Below are positions 34,013 through 41,331 of a stretch of 63,118 nucleotides of DNA, piece after piece. Source of the stretch: Oscillospiraceae bacterium (lineage in GTDB: Bacteria > Bacillota > Clostridia > Oscillospirales > Acutalibacteraceae); contig SVQF01000002.1 of the NCBI GenBank assembly GCA_015065445.1, forward strand, positions 1-63,118. The letters are read 5' to 3'. The translations under genes and the position numbers were made by a program. Numbering within the stretch: the stretch's first letter is position 1; each line of letters opens with the position of its first letter. The notes under the pieces were generated by a model, which worked only from the letters and a program-made list of their open reading frames with translations, searched no databases and had not been told where the DNA came from.

Positions 34013-34800
34013 TTCAAGTATTTAAAAAAATATTTATAATTCTTAGGAGGTGGTCATCTCTAAAAAGACGAAAAGACCTAAAAAAACTACTTAATCTGTG
34101 TTCGCTGGATTATACTAATTTAACCCCAAAAATCGGCGAACTGGATATGCCTTATGTTAAATGTGACCGAATTCCAAAATTAGATTATTTTGCCACATAT
34201 AGTCAGCCTTCAACTTATTTTAACACCGAAAACACTTGCGTGTCATTTTTCGAGTATGACAGGATGTTTGATGGTTTATACGGACTGTGGAATGCTATCT
34301 ATTATGGCGTCAAAGAACTTCAGGAATATTATATTGAACGTTTTAAGGGCGTTAAATATTTCATAACTCCGGATTATTCCAAGTGTGGAGATGCTTCTGA
34401 AGCTGAAAACCAACATCGCCAATATCGTTCGCGCATCGCATCGATTTGGCTTTCTATGAATTTAGATGCAATTGTTATTCCATTAGTATCATGTGCAAAC
34501 GAAATCGGTATGAAATATATGTTGGACGGCATGGAAGATTGCACAGTCGTTGCCTTCAACACAAAAGGCCCGCTCGGTGACCCTGTTCAACTACCAATAT
34601 TTCTTGACTCTGTTAAGTATACGGTTGATCATTTGAAAAAACTGAAAACGATATATGCATATGCATCCACCCCGAATGACGAGAAAGTAATGGAGTTATT
34701 TCGGTATGCTATTGATTCCGGTATAGACATAATAATACCGGAAAACATGCTTAGAACCAGAAACAAAATTCTTGGAGGTGATAAGCATGGCAGCAACTAA
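33985..34800 (+). CDS. DUF4417 protein
   Basis: About 271 aa if it starts at the TTG at 33985; a start as late as the ATG at 34147 is possible. An AGGAGG at 34045 has no in-frame ATG after it, so the start is uncertain. The domain shows SFFEYDRMFDGLYGLWNAIYYG, VKYFITPDYSKCGD, and YRSRIASIWLSMNLDAIVIP, which fits DUF4417, common on plasmids and integrative elements and of unknown activity. Its end overlaps the toxin-like gene. Confidence 0.75.
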   Translation: MYYATSERIIQVFKKIFIILRRWSSLKRRKDLKKLLNLCSLDYTNLTPKIGELDMPYVKCDRIPKLDYFATYSQPSTYFNTENTCVSFFEYDRMFDGLYGLWNAIYYGVKELQEYYIERFKGVKYFITPDYSKCGDASEAENQHRQYRSRIASIWLSMNLDAIVIPLVSCANEIGMKYMLDGMEDCTVVAFNTKGPLGDPVQLPIFLDSVKYTVDHLKKLKTIYAYASTPNDEKVMELFRYAIDSGIDIIIPENMLRTRNKILGGDKHGSN

Positions 34801-35215
34801 CGACAGCGGAACAGGGCATGGCACACAAGGCGCACCACAGGGTAGCATTGAAGAACAAACGTATCCAAGCAAAGTCTCTGATAATCAATCAAATGATTCT
34901 AAGCCAGCTCCTTCGTACTTGCCTTCTCCAAAGCACGAACCTGGTTCAGGATGGGGTACGGCAAATCCGATTAAGAGCCAGGCTGAAGGTCAAAAGCTAT
35001 TGGATACCGGTATACATGATGGCAGGCAAATTTACAACATCACTGACAGCGGAAAGATAGTGAAGTTTCAGCCAAGCAGCACACCAAATAATGAATACCA
35101 TGCATATGAGGTTACAAAACCAAGAGATATTCCTTCGACCGTGTTAAAGCAACTTCTGAATCAAGGAAAAATATCAAAATCAGACTATAATAAGTTCAGA
35201 AAGGGGAAAAAGTAA
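34787..35215 (+). CDS. Putative toxin-type protein with polar N-terminus
   Basis: 142 aa from the ATG at 34787 (GGAGGTGATAAGC upstream). Residues 1-55 are Ser/Pro/Gln/Asn-rich and look unstructured. The C-terminal half reads GWGTANPIKSQAEGQKLLDT, YNITDSGKIVKFQPS, EYHAYEV, then LKQLLNQGKISKSDYNKF. This resembles C-terminal domains of polymorphic toxins as I recall them, but no catalytic site can be assigned. The next gene starts with no gap and encodes a very acidic protein, the usual toxin-immunity layout. An alternative is a small DNA-associated element protein. Confidence 0.6.
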   Translation: MAATNDSGTGHGTQGAPQGSIEEQTYPSKVSDNQSNDSKPAPSYLPSPKHEPGSGWGTANPIKSQAEGQKLLDTGIHDGRQIYNITDSGKIVKFQPSSTPNNEYHAYEVTKPRDIPSTVLKQLLNQGKISKSDYNKFRKGKK

Positions 35216-35752
35216 ATGCTGACAGGAAACAAAGAAACATTTGCAATCGAGTATACTTTTTTTGATGATGACAAACAAACAGAGTTAGCGATGTATGTTA
35301 ATGGAAAAAACATACTTGAATTTGAACGTGACGGCAAAACGCTAACCACAAAATGGGATTTAACTGATATTGCTATATGGTTAAGAGATCTGATAGAAAA
35401 CGCGGTTGATGACCCGTATCCCGTTGAGGCAGATGGTAATTATGCAGCGTTAAAGGATATCAACGCTCGTGAGTTCGATTCTGACAACGACGATGAATTC
35501 GATGCATATTATGATAAACTCGACGAGTGGAATGAACGCCATAGATGGCATCCACACAATAACGGTGGAATAATTGCAGATGTGTATTTTCAGTTTGTAG
35601 GCGATTTTGTTGAAATCTCTTGGAACAATGAGGATGACGACACGGATTTTACATACAAATTAGGATTTGAAACGGTGCAAAAAGAAATCTTCTTAAGTGT
35701 AGTCGATGCATTTCTTATTGATTATGCTAACCACTGGTTCCCTGTAAATTAA
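35216..35752 (+). CDS. Acidic protein, putative immunity partner
   Basis: 178 aa, strongly acidic (DNDDEFDAYYDKLDEWNE, NNEDDDTDFTYKLG). The start codon directly follows the upstream stop. No membrane segment or known family recognised. Size, charge and position suggest an immunity protein for the upstream product. A hairpin terminator follows at 35760. Confidence 0.65.
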   Translation: MLTGNKETFAIEYTFFDDDKQTELAMYVNGKNILEFERDGKTLTTKWDLTDIAIWLRDLIENAVDDPYPVEADGNYAALKDINAREFDSDNDDEFDAYYDKLDEWNERHRWHPHNNGGIIADVYFQFVGDFVEISWNNEDDDTDFTYKLGFETVQKEIFLSVVDAFLIDYANHWFPVN

Positions 35753-35759
35753 GTACGAA

Positions 35760-35797
35760 CCCTCCTGGTGCAATAATGCTTTGGGAGGGCTTTCTTG
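35760..35797 (+). terminator. Terminator after the toxin-immunity pair
   Basis: Stem CCCTCC/GGGAGGG followed by CTTTCTT. Confidence 0.7.
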
Positions 35798-35914
35798 TGT
35801 CGTCCCACTATGATAGTAGTTCTCATCTGTTCGGTTGAAGTGTCAGTGCAAGTTGGGTTTTATTATTGTTTCTGCATATATTCTGTATAAGGGGTACCAT
35901 AAATATTGGGTTAA

Positions 35915-35941
35915 TGTATAGTGTAACGGTAACACTACGGA
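35915..35941 (+). repeat. tRNA-Gln 5' fragment, second relic
   Basis: TGTATAGTGTAACGGTAACACTACGGA matches the tRNA-Gln D-arm region with one change, then diverges. AGTGAACCA motifs follow at 35999, 36081 and 36137. A degraded att site of an earlier insertion. The 35753-36825 stretch holds no gene. Confidence 0.7.
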
Positions 35942-36025
35942 TGCTTCCTATACACTGCCAGGTTCAACTTCTTCTGCCTGTGATTTACTATTAGTCCTTA
36001 GTGAACCACATAATTATAAAAAGAT

Positions 36026-36064
36026 GCCTGAAACCGTTGCAAACACTGGCTTTCAGGCTTTTTT
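36026..36064 (+). terminator. Hairpin terminator
   Basis: Stem GCCTGAAA/TTTCAGGC then a run of T; no complete gene precedes it. Confidence 0.7.
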
Positions 36065-36303
36065 ATTGATGCGAATGAAATAAGTGAACCAACATAGTGC
36101 CCAAATATGCTCAAACAGGCGCATTCAATACCCGATTTAGTGAACCAAATGATGTAATCACCTCTAAAAAACCCTGTAAAATAGCGGGTTTTCACGAGTC
36201 GGGTGCCTACTTTTGGTGGATTATTATGAGATTAAAATTTGTACAAGGTACCCACTATATGTGCGGTTTATTTCAAGAACTAGCACAATATATTGTGGTA
36301 TAA

Positions 36304-36344
36304 TGTAGTGTAACGGTGGCACTCCGGCCTCTGACGGAGTCGTG
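36304..36344 (+). repeat. tRNA-Gln 5' fragment, third relic
   Basis: TGTAGTGTAACGGTGGCACT followed by CCGGCCTCTGACGGAGT, a diverged 5' half of tRNA-Gln ending in the anticodon loop and joined to GTGCTGAGATT, the same junction as at 32381. Confidence 0.75.
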
Positions 36345-36735
36345 CTGAGATTATTTTTTGTATATGGGTATTTTGATTGACGATTCTTTTGAATCGTCAT
36401 TTTTTATTTCCAAGAAAGTCCGAAAAACCGCGTAATTACGCCATTTTTCAGAGGCTTCTGAAATTTCAGTGAACCATTAGTGAACCAAAATTTTTTAAAA
36501 GGAGATTCGTATTTTAAATGCTCAAACATGCTCAAAAACAGTGAACTGTGACTGAACCGTTTGAGGAAACAGGGCTGTTTTGTGGTATACAATATATAGA
36601 TTTTGATCTTTGCTCTGAGTAAGCCGCTAATATTTGCTAAAAACGGTGATGAAACGCTTTAAAAATCCAGTGAACCATCGTGAACCAATCGAGAAATATA
36701 AAACAACGGCGCAATTTTCATTTTGCACCGTTGTT
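36345..36735 (+). repeat. Element end module B with AGTGAACCA repeats
   Basis: A diverged copy of 32382-32782 with the same order of hairpin (GACGATTC/GAATCGTC), paired AGTGAACCA motifs and a terminal hairpin (CAACGG/CCGTTG). It marks a second element end in tandem. Confidence 0.75.
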
Positions 36736-36825
36736 GTCCTTTTATAAAAGGCGTAATTCTATCCTATATGAGACCATCTTTGGATATTTGCTCGTACAGC
36801 ATTTCCAAAACAACTCTTTCTATGT

Positions 36826-37233
36826 TGCTGCGTTGGTAAGTATGTCTTCCCATCAAACCAATCGATCAACGAACCTATGACCGAGCGAATGCTGTCTGAC
36901 AAATGGAATGCATTTAAGCGTGATCTTGATATCGCCAACGGCGCAACCGTAGAAAACGGAAAAATAACTAAATCAACCTTGGCGCCAGACTTGACGATGT
37001 ATATCTTCCGACACACATTTGCTTCTGACTGCCAGGCGGCAGGTATCCCAATAAACGTGGCTAAAGAATTCATGGGACACGCTGATATATCAACCACTGC
37101 TCAGACCTATACCCATATGGTTGACGATGTGTTCGATGTCAACCGGCGAAGGCTGGAACATATGACATCTGAGAGAATCGACAACATACGAAAGAAACGG
37201 TCTACCGGAAAAATTATTAAACTGAACAAATAA
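36826..37233 (+). pseudogene. Tyrosine integrase, 5' truncated
   Basis: About 135 codons remain. GKYVFPSNQSINEPMTERML is readable upstream of the first ATG, followed by MYIFRHTFASDCQAAGIP (HxxR), FMGHADISTTAQTYTHM with the nucleophilic Tyr, and a basic C-terminus. The N-terminal two thirds are absent. It is the likely remnant of the recombinase that used tRNA-Gln. Confidence 0.88.
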
Positions 37234-37307
37234 ACCAAAACGGCCACCTCTCAGTCAACCATTGACCGAGGGGTGGCTCATTATTTGGTTACTAACAATA
37301 TGAAAGG

Positions 37308-37649
37308 GTGAGAAAATTGAACAAGCCAAGTGGCAATTTCTTTCTTCTGCCCAATCACATCTTTGACGAAGATATGGACTTGAAAGAATTTGCCGTATAC
37401 GCATATCTTACAAAAAGCAAAGGCAAGGACAACAAATGTTGGCCAAGCAGAGAAACAATCGGAAGGAACTGTAAAATCAAATCATTGACAACTGTGGACA
37501 GAGCATTAAAGGGTTTGAGTGATAAAGGATATATAGCAATTACTCCACGATATGACTTTGACGGGAAAGGACGACTGTCAAGTATCTATACAGTTAACAA
37601 AATTGAAAAACAGTCTGATAATCGTGTTAAATTTAAAAAATTTCAATAA
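37308..37649 (+). CDS. Helix-turn-helix replication-initiator-like protein
   Basis: 113 aa with a GTG start (37308) or, equally plausible, a TTG at 37317, both near AAAGGGTGAG. The domain (about 10-100) FFLLPNHIFDED, LKEFAVYAYLTKSKG, CWPSRETIGRNCKI, TVDRALKGLSDKGYI is the winged-helix type found in DnaD-like and plasmid replication proteins. No ATPase or C-terminal domain, so it is short for an initiator. Confidence 0.75.
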   Translation: MRKLNKPSGNFFLLPNHIFDEDMDLKEFAVYAYLTKSKGKDNKCWPSRETIGRNCKIKSLTTVDRALKGLSDKGYIAITPRYDFDGKGRLSSIYTVNKIEKQSDNRVKFKKFQ

Positions 37650-37664
37650 AAATAAAAATTTTAC

Positions 37665-37693
37665 TTGATAATTATGTCCGGATGTGGTATATT
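37665..37693 (+). promoter_or_regulatory. tRNA-Gln promoter, element-supplied copy
   Basis: TTGATA, 17-bp spacer, TATATT, preceded by the block AAAATAAAAATTTTAC also found at 32275. It drives the intact tRNA-Gln 32 bp downstream. Confidence 0.8.
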
Positions 37694-37724
37694 ACTTCTT
37701 GCGAAAAGGCATATTAATAGACAT

Positions 37725-37798
37725 AGAGGTATAGTGTAACGGTAACACTCCGGACTCTGACTCCGTCATTTAAGGTTCGAATCCTTATACCTCTGCCA
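37725..37798 (+). tRNA. tRNA-Gln (CUG)
   Basis: A complete tRNA of 74 nt including CCA. Acceptor AGAGGTA/TACCTCT, anticodon loop CTCTGAC (anticodon CTG), T-arm AAGGTTCGAATCCTT. The anticodon stem has one mismatch at its base. Its 5' half is repeated three times upstream as insertion scars. Confidence 0.93.
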
Positions 37799-37827
37799 TT
37801 CTTGTACCACTGCGGTGATACAACACG

Positions 37828-37856
37828 AAAGCCCTTATTACAAGGGCTTTTTTGTT
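37828..37856 (+). terminator. tRNA-Gln terminator
   Basis: Stem AAAGCCCTT/AAGGGCTTT and a T run 30 bp after the tRNA. Confidence 0.9.
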
Positions 37857-37872
37857 TTTTATCTATTTTACA

Positions 37873-37897
37873 AGCGAGGTTTTCACCTCGCTTTTTA
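37873..37897 (+). terminator. Second hairpin terminator
   Basis: Stem AGCGAGGT/ACCTCGCT with a TTTC loop and T run, tandem with the previous one. Confidence 0.8.
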
Positions 37898-37911
37898 CTT
37901 TCCTAGCAGCA

Positions 37912-37988
37912 TACTCGGTGAAAATTATTTCTATTTTTCACCGGGTTCTTTCATTTTTCACCGGGTTTATCAAATTTTCACCGGATTG
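37912..37988 (+). repeat. TTTTCACCGGGTT iterons
   Basis: Three direct copies of (T)TTTTCACCGG(G/A)TT start at 37934, 37954 and 37974 with an exact 20-bp period; an inverted copy (CTCGGTGAAAAT) is at 37913. The two-helical-turn period suggests binding of a protein multimer, as at replication iterons or recombinase arm sites. Confidence 0.65.
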
Positions 37989-38033
37989 AAAATGGTTGAA
38001 GTTTTTTACTTATTGTGATATCATAAAAGTCGA

Positions 38034-38150
38034 TACAAAGGGCTCTTTTTAGTTTGTAGTATTTATGTTCGTGGCTACAAACGTCGTGGTTATCATTCCC
38101 TTTGTATTTCCTTTCTGGTTCTCATCATCTCGGTGGTGAGAACTGTTTTT
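38034..38150 (+). other. Candidate small structured RNA
   Basis: Stem TACAAAGGG (38034)/CCCTTTGTA (38106) encloses GTTTGTAG/CTACAAAC; a terminator-like hairpin GTTCTCA/TGAGAAC with TGTTTTTTATT follows at 38118-38150. No ORF. Could be a short non-coding RNA or attenuator ahead of the 38216 operon. Confidence 0.5.
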
Positions 38151-38215
38151 TATTGAAAGCGTTATTTCGGTGTGTTATAATAAATACAAATAATCAGTAT
38201 GGTTGGTGATTAAAT

Positions 38216-38452
38216 ATGTCTAAACCGAATCAGAACAAGGATTCTGGATGGCTCGGTAATCTATATGACCTTGATGGTGATGGACACACTGATGCCGCTG
38301 AAACTGCTCTGATGTTTATGATTTTTGATGAAATGCAAAAAGAAGCGGAACAGCAGAAACAAGCACAACAGTCAAAAACATATGATCTTGACGAATGGGA
38401 CCTTAACCCCAACGAAGTTGACATGGATACTTTAGATATTAAAGGGATATAG
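38216..38452 (+). CDS. Small acidic protein with EF-hand-like loop
   Basis: 78 aa. YDLDGDGHTDAAE (residues 17-29) matches the D-x-D-G-D-G calcium-loop consensus of EF-hand and dockerin motifs. A hydrophobic helix (LMFMIFDEM) and a Gln-rich stretch follow, then an acidic end. A similar opening (WNGDGKKDIFDD) occurs in the 41332 gene, so these may be one family. It is followed 10 nt later by the 38463 gene. Confidence 0.75.
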   Translation: MSKPNQNKDSGWLGNLYDLDGDGHTDAAETALMFMIFDEMQKEAEQQKQAQQSKTYDLDEWDLNPNEVDMDTLDIKGI

Positions 38453-38462
38453 GAGACAACAA

Positions 38463-39233
38463 ATGCCAATAGTAATAATAATCATTGTTATAATCATCGC
38501 AGCTTTGGTTATGTATAGCGTTAACAGTTCATCGAAGACTAAGCAAGAACAAGCAGCTATAAATGAATTAAGAAAAAAGCAGCAAGAAGAGAAGATTGAA
38601 AACAGAAAGAATTATGTTGAATCGCTTGGGCCGAGTACAAGAATCATAATAAATGATGGCATTCATCTTTTTTTCAAGAATGACAAAGAGGAGTATTTTG
38701 GTCTGGATGAAACTGGTAAAACATATAGTTTCGATGGGTTACTGCACATAAACAAAGAAACTACGGGTATTTCTTTTGTACACAAAGACTCATACGATCT
38801 TTGCGTTGGCAAATGTATAGGAAATCCAGGTTCTGCTAATCCAATATCTTTAACATCAGTAAACCAGATTTACGCAGAAATGAAGCCTATTCTCCGCAAC
38901 AATCTTTATAAGATGCTTGAAGAGTATGGAGTTACTCCAACCCACGAATATGAATGGGATACGGATATATTTGGCTGCGACATAAACTCAAAACAGTTTT
39001 ATTTCACATACGGATGTCCGCAAGTTTATGATTTCTCTGCATTGCACAAAGTAACCATTGAGGATCTATCTCATAATAATTTGAGTGATGCTAATTATGT
39101 TATTCATGTTTATTTGTGGTTCGATGATAGTTTTTATGATGATTTTCCGTATATTGATTTATACTTCGATTACAAGGATGCCACTTTCAATAGTCTTCTT
39201 GCAATGTTTAAAGGAATAAAAAACCGGCAATAA
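38463..39233 (+). CDS. N-terminally membrane-anchored hypothetical protein
   Basis: 256 aa. A membrane helix at residues 2-20 (PIVIIIIVIIIAALVMYSV) is followed by a charged coiled coil (KTKQEQAAINELRKKQQEEK) and a soluble domain of about 200 residues with no recognised family. AGGAGA is placed before the ATG. Probably in an operon with the 38216 gene; terminator at 39244. Confidence 0.75.
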   Translation: MPIVIIIIVIIIAALVMYSVNSSSKTKQEQAAINELRKKQQEEKIENRKNYVESLGPSTRIIINDGIHLFFKNDKEEYFGLDETGKTYSFDGLLHINKETTGISFVHKDSYDLCVGKCIGNPGSANPISLTSVNQIYAEMKPILRNNLYKMLEEYGVTPTHEYEWDTDIFGCDINSKQFYFTYGCPQVYDFSALHKVTIEDLSHNNLSDANYVIHVYLWFDDSFYDDFPYIDLYFDYKDATFNSLLAMFKGIKNRQ

Positions 39234-39243
39234 TAGCAGTGTT

Positions 39244-39279
39244 CCCCATAACCTTATCGTAGGTTATGGGGCTTTTTTC
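39244..39279 (+). terminator. Terminator after the 38463 gene
   Basis: Stem CCCCATAACC/GGTTATGGGG with an 8-nt loop and a T run. Confidence 0.9.
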
Positions 39280-39345
39280 CGAAAAGAATGTGTTGTTGTA
39301 TGATAGTATCCTACTATCTCACAACTTCGGCCGAATTCGGGCAAA

Positions 39346-39890
39346 AGTAGTGTGATGATATGAAGAGTATCACACTACTACACTACTTCCCGGCTTTTTG
39401 CAAAAAAGTAGTACGATGGTATCAGATGATATGACAACTTCTCACAACTACCGGCGATTTTGCAAAAAGTAGTACGATGGTATCAGATGATATGACAACT
39501 TCTCACAACTACCAGCAAATTTGCAAAAAGTAGTATGATGATATTATACTATCACACTACTTAAAACAACTACCCCCGATAAATGGGCAAAATAGGGCCA
39601 AATACCGGGGATAGTATCTATATAATATGATATCATCCGGCCAAATCGGCCCAGAATCGGACGAAGTAGTATGATGATATGTAGAGTATGACACTTCTAC
39701 ACTACTTCCGGCCTTTTTGAAAAAAGTAGTGTTATGATATGACACTATCATACTACTACCCTCAGAACCGGGCGAAGTAGTACGATGATATGTAGAGTAT
39801 CATACTACTACACTACTTCCGGCAAAATTCGGCAAAAATCGCAGAAGGATATGAAGTAGTGTCATATCATCATACTACTACACAACTAAA
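39346..39890. repeat. Array of long AGTAGT palindromes, ~61-bp period
   Basis: AGTAGT(G/A)(T/C)GATGATAT units begin at 39346, 39407, 39468, 39529, 39665, 39725, 39776 and 39855. The first four are exactly 61 bp apart. Many units are palindromes of about 34 bp (AGTAGTGTGAT at 39346 pairs with ATCACACTACT near 39369), separated by GC-rich links such as CCGGC..TTTTGCAAA. No ORF or promoter is seen inside. It has the look of a multi-site protein-binding region (centromere, origin or assembly site); function unknown. Confidence 0.8.
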
Positions 39891-40057
39891 AAAGCACCGC
39901 AGCTGGCACTGCGATGCTCACCGAGAGGGAGGCCGTGAATCTCCTCTCAACAAGGCAATCCATACTACTCACCAGACGGCTAAATCGGTTTGAGTGAAGG
40001 GCACTGTGCCACTCGCTATAATCCACTCCGCGTCGCACTTGGACCTTGCCTTGTTGC
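39888..40057 (-). ncRNA. Candidate structured non-coding RNA, ~170 nt
   Basis: Read on the minus strand from about 40057. An 11-bp closing stem pairs CAACAAGGCAA (near 40056) with TTGCCTTGTTG (near 39948). Inside is GAGTG-GGCAC/GTGCC-CACTC; after it come a hairpin GAGAGG..CCTCTC-type and a final terminator GCATCGCAG/CTGCGGTGC with a T run ending near 39887. A canonical promoter lies upstream. No ORF of note. No known class recognised. Confidence 0.65.
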
Positions 40058-40063
40058 TCCTTT

Positions 40064-40092
40064 ACATTAGCAGAAAAACAAGTGGTCGTCAA
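40064..40092 (-). promoter_or_regulatory. Promoter of the minus-strand RNA
   Basis: On the minus strand TTGACG (40092-40087), 17-bp spacer, TAATGT (40069-40064). Transcription would start near 40057. Confidence 0.7.
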
Positions 40093-40225
40093 TGGGGTAC
40101 AGTAGTAAAGTCCAAAATACGGGACATAGAAAATCTGTTCTATTTACAAGTTCCTTTTTTCGTGATATTGTGTTCTCGGATGGGAAATAAAACTCGTTTA
40201 TACTAATTAAAAAGGAGAGATAAAA

Positions 40226-41050
40226 ATGACAGTTCCCGGACCTAAAATGTTAAGTGAAGAGAAAGCCTTAGAAATGCTTAATGCAATTATGCAGAGCGAT
40301 GTTGATGCCTGCTACAAGGAAGCAATCCTGTCCCTTGCCAACGAAAACGGCGAGATTCAGGTTGAGGATACGTATGAAATATCCGCGAGACTCGCATTCT
40401 GTAATCCAAAAGAAACGCTTCCCGCAATTGTAAGTGAGTTCGTATCGCTTGCATTTCTTGACGAAATTGAGAATGATAATGATGCAGCAATGGTGGACCT
40501 GGGCTCTTTATATTATACCGGCAGAATCGGTGAGCAGAATTACACTGAGGCAATAAAATATTACAAAATGGCAGATGCCTGCGGAAACCTTATCGCGTCT
40601 GAAAACCTGGGTTACTGCTACTACTACGGCAGAGATGTCGAGGTTGACTACAAGGCCGCATACCACTATTTCATCAAGCCCGCTCTTGCAGGAAGGCTTG
40701 AATCGATGTATAAAATCGGCGATATGTACGCCAAAGGACTCTATGTAAACCAGGATGAAGGAATGGCCTTTACTCTCTATGAAAAGGCTTATCAGAGCAT
40801 CGATGATGGTTGTGATGTAGTCGGTGACATTTGCCTTCGTATGGGAAACTGCTTCTATTACGGAACTGGTTGTGAAAGAGATATCCAGACAGCGCTGTTT
40901 TTCTATCAACGTTCCGAACTTTTCTATTACACACAGCTTAAGAATGGCGACTTTTTCAAGAGAAAGATGCTGGATGGCGTTATTGAAAAAATCGAAAAGA
41001 TTCGCGAAGAGTTGAAAAATGAAATAGAACCAGTTGATTTTTATGACTGA
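40226..41050 (+). CDS. Sel1-repeat protein
   Basis: 274 aa. After an N-terminal helical region (to about 80), Sel1-type repeats run from about 88 to 245: AAMVDLGSLYYTGRIGEQNYTEAIKYYKMAD, ASENLGYCYYYGRDVEVDYKAAYHYF, MYKIGDMYAKGLYVNQDEGMAFTLYEKA, LRMGNCFYYGTGCERDIQTALFFYQRS. These fold into a TPR-like solenoid for protein-protein contacts. It leads an operon of small genes (41043, 41181, 41332, 41742). Homologous repeats accompany many effector or immunity loci; the partner is unknown. Confidence 0.9.
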   Translation: MTVPGPKMLSEEKALEMLNAIMQSDVDACYKEAILSLANENGEIQVEDTYEISARLAFCNPKETLPAIVSEFVSLAFLDEIENDNDAAMVDLGSLYYTGRIGEQNYTEAIKYYKMADACGNLIASENLGYCYYYGRDVEVDYKAAYHYFIKPALAGRLESMYKIGDMYAKGLYVNQDEGMAFTLYEKAYQSIDDGCDVVGDICLRMGNCFYYGTGCERDIQTALFFYQRSELFYYTQLKNGDFFKRKMLDGVIEKIEKIREELKNEIEPVDFYD

Positions 41051-41171
41051 TTCTGAACGCTTACAAACAATTGACTTAATAAACGGTACCTCGCCGGAAG
41101 AAGATGTTGTATGGGCGTTGAACTACCTGCTCAACCTTCCGGACGAGGACGACCCGCCACTATTCGCGTGA
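41043..41171 (+). CDS. 42-aa acidic protein
   Basis: The ATG overlaps the end of the Sel1 gene (ATGACTGA). The product begins MTDSERLQTIDLINGTSPEE and ends LPDEDDPPLFA. No family recognised. Tight overlap supports translation. Confidence 0.6.
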   Translation: MTDSERLQTIDLINGTSPEEDVVWALNYLLNLPDEDDPPLFA

Positions 41172-41180
41172 GGTGGTTGT

Positions 41181-41321
41181 ATGATTATTATTAAAGGACT
41201 GATTTGGTTGCTGATGTTGCCATTTAAGCTGCTATTCTGGTGGGTGCCGAAGGGCAACGACAGTTATGAAGAGTCAGACGAAGAATACCTGTTCTGGAAG
41301 GACCAGGGCCACGACTGGTAA
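41181..41321 (+). CDS. 46-aa single-helix membrane protein
   Basis: Starts 10 nt after the previous stop with GAGGTGG before it. One hydrophobic helix (IIIKGLIWLLMLPFKLLFWW) followed by an acidic, aromatic tail (YEESDEEYLFW). Likely a small membrane protein of the same operon. Confidence 0.65.
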   Translation: MIIIKGLIWLLMLPFKLLFWWVPKGNDSYEESDEEYLFWKDQGHDW

Positions 41322-41331
41322 GGAGATTAAT

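Noticed and set aside
36826-37233. Functional integrase
   Set aside because: Lacks the N-terminal arm- and core-binding domains and the first catalytic Arg; treated as a pseudogene.
39346-39890. CRISPR array
   Set aside because: The repeats are internally palindromic and long, links between units are similar to each other rather than unique spacers, spacing is irregular after the fourth unit, and no cas gene is present.
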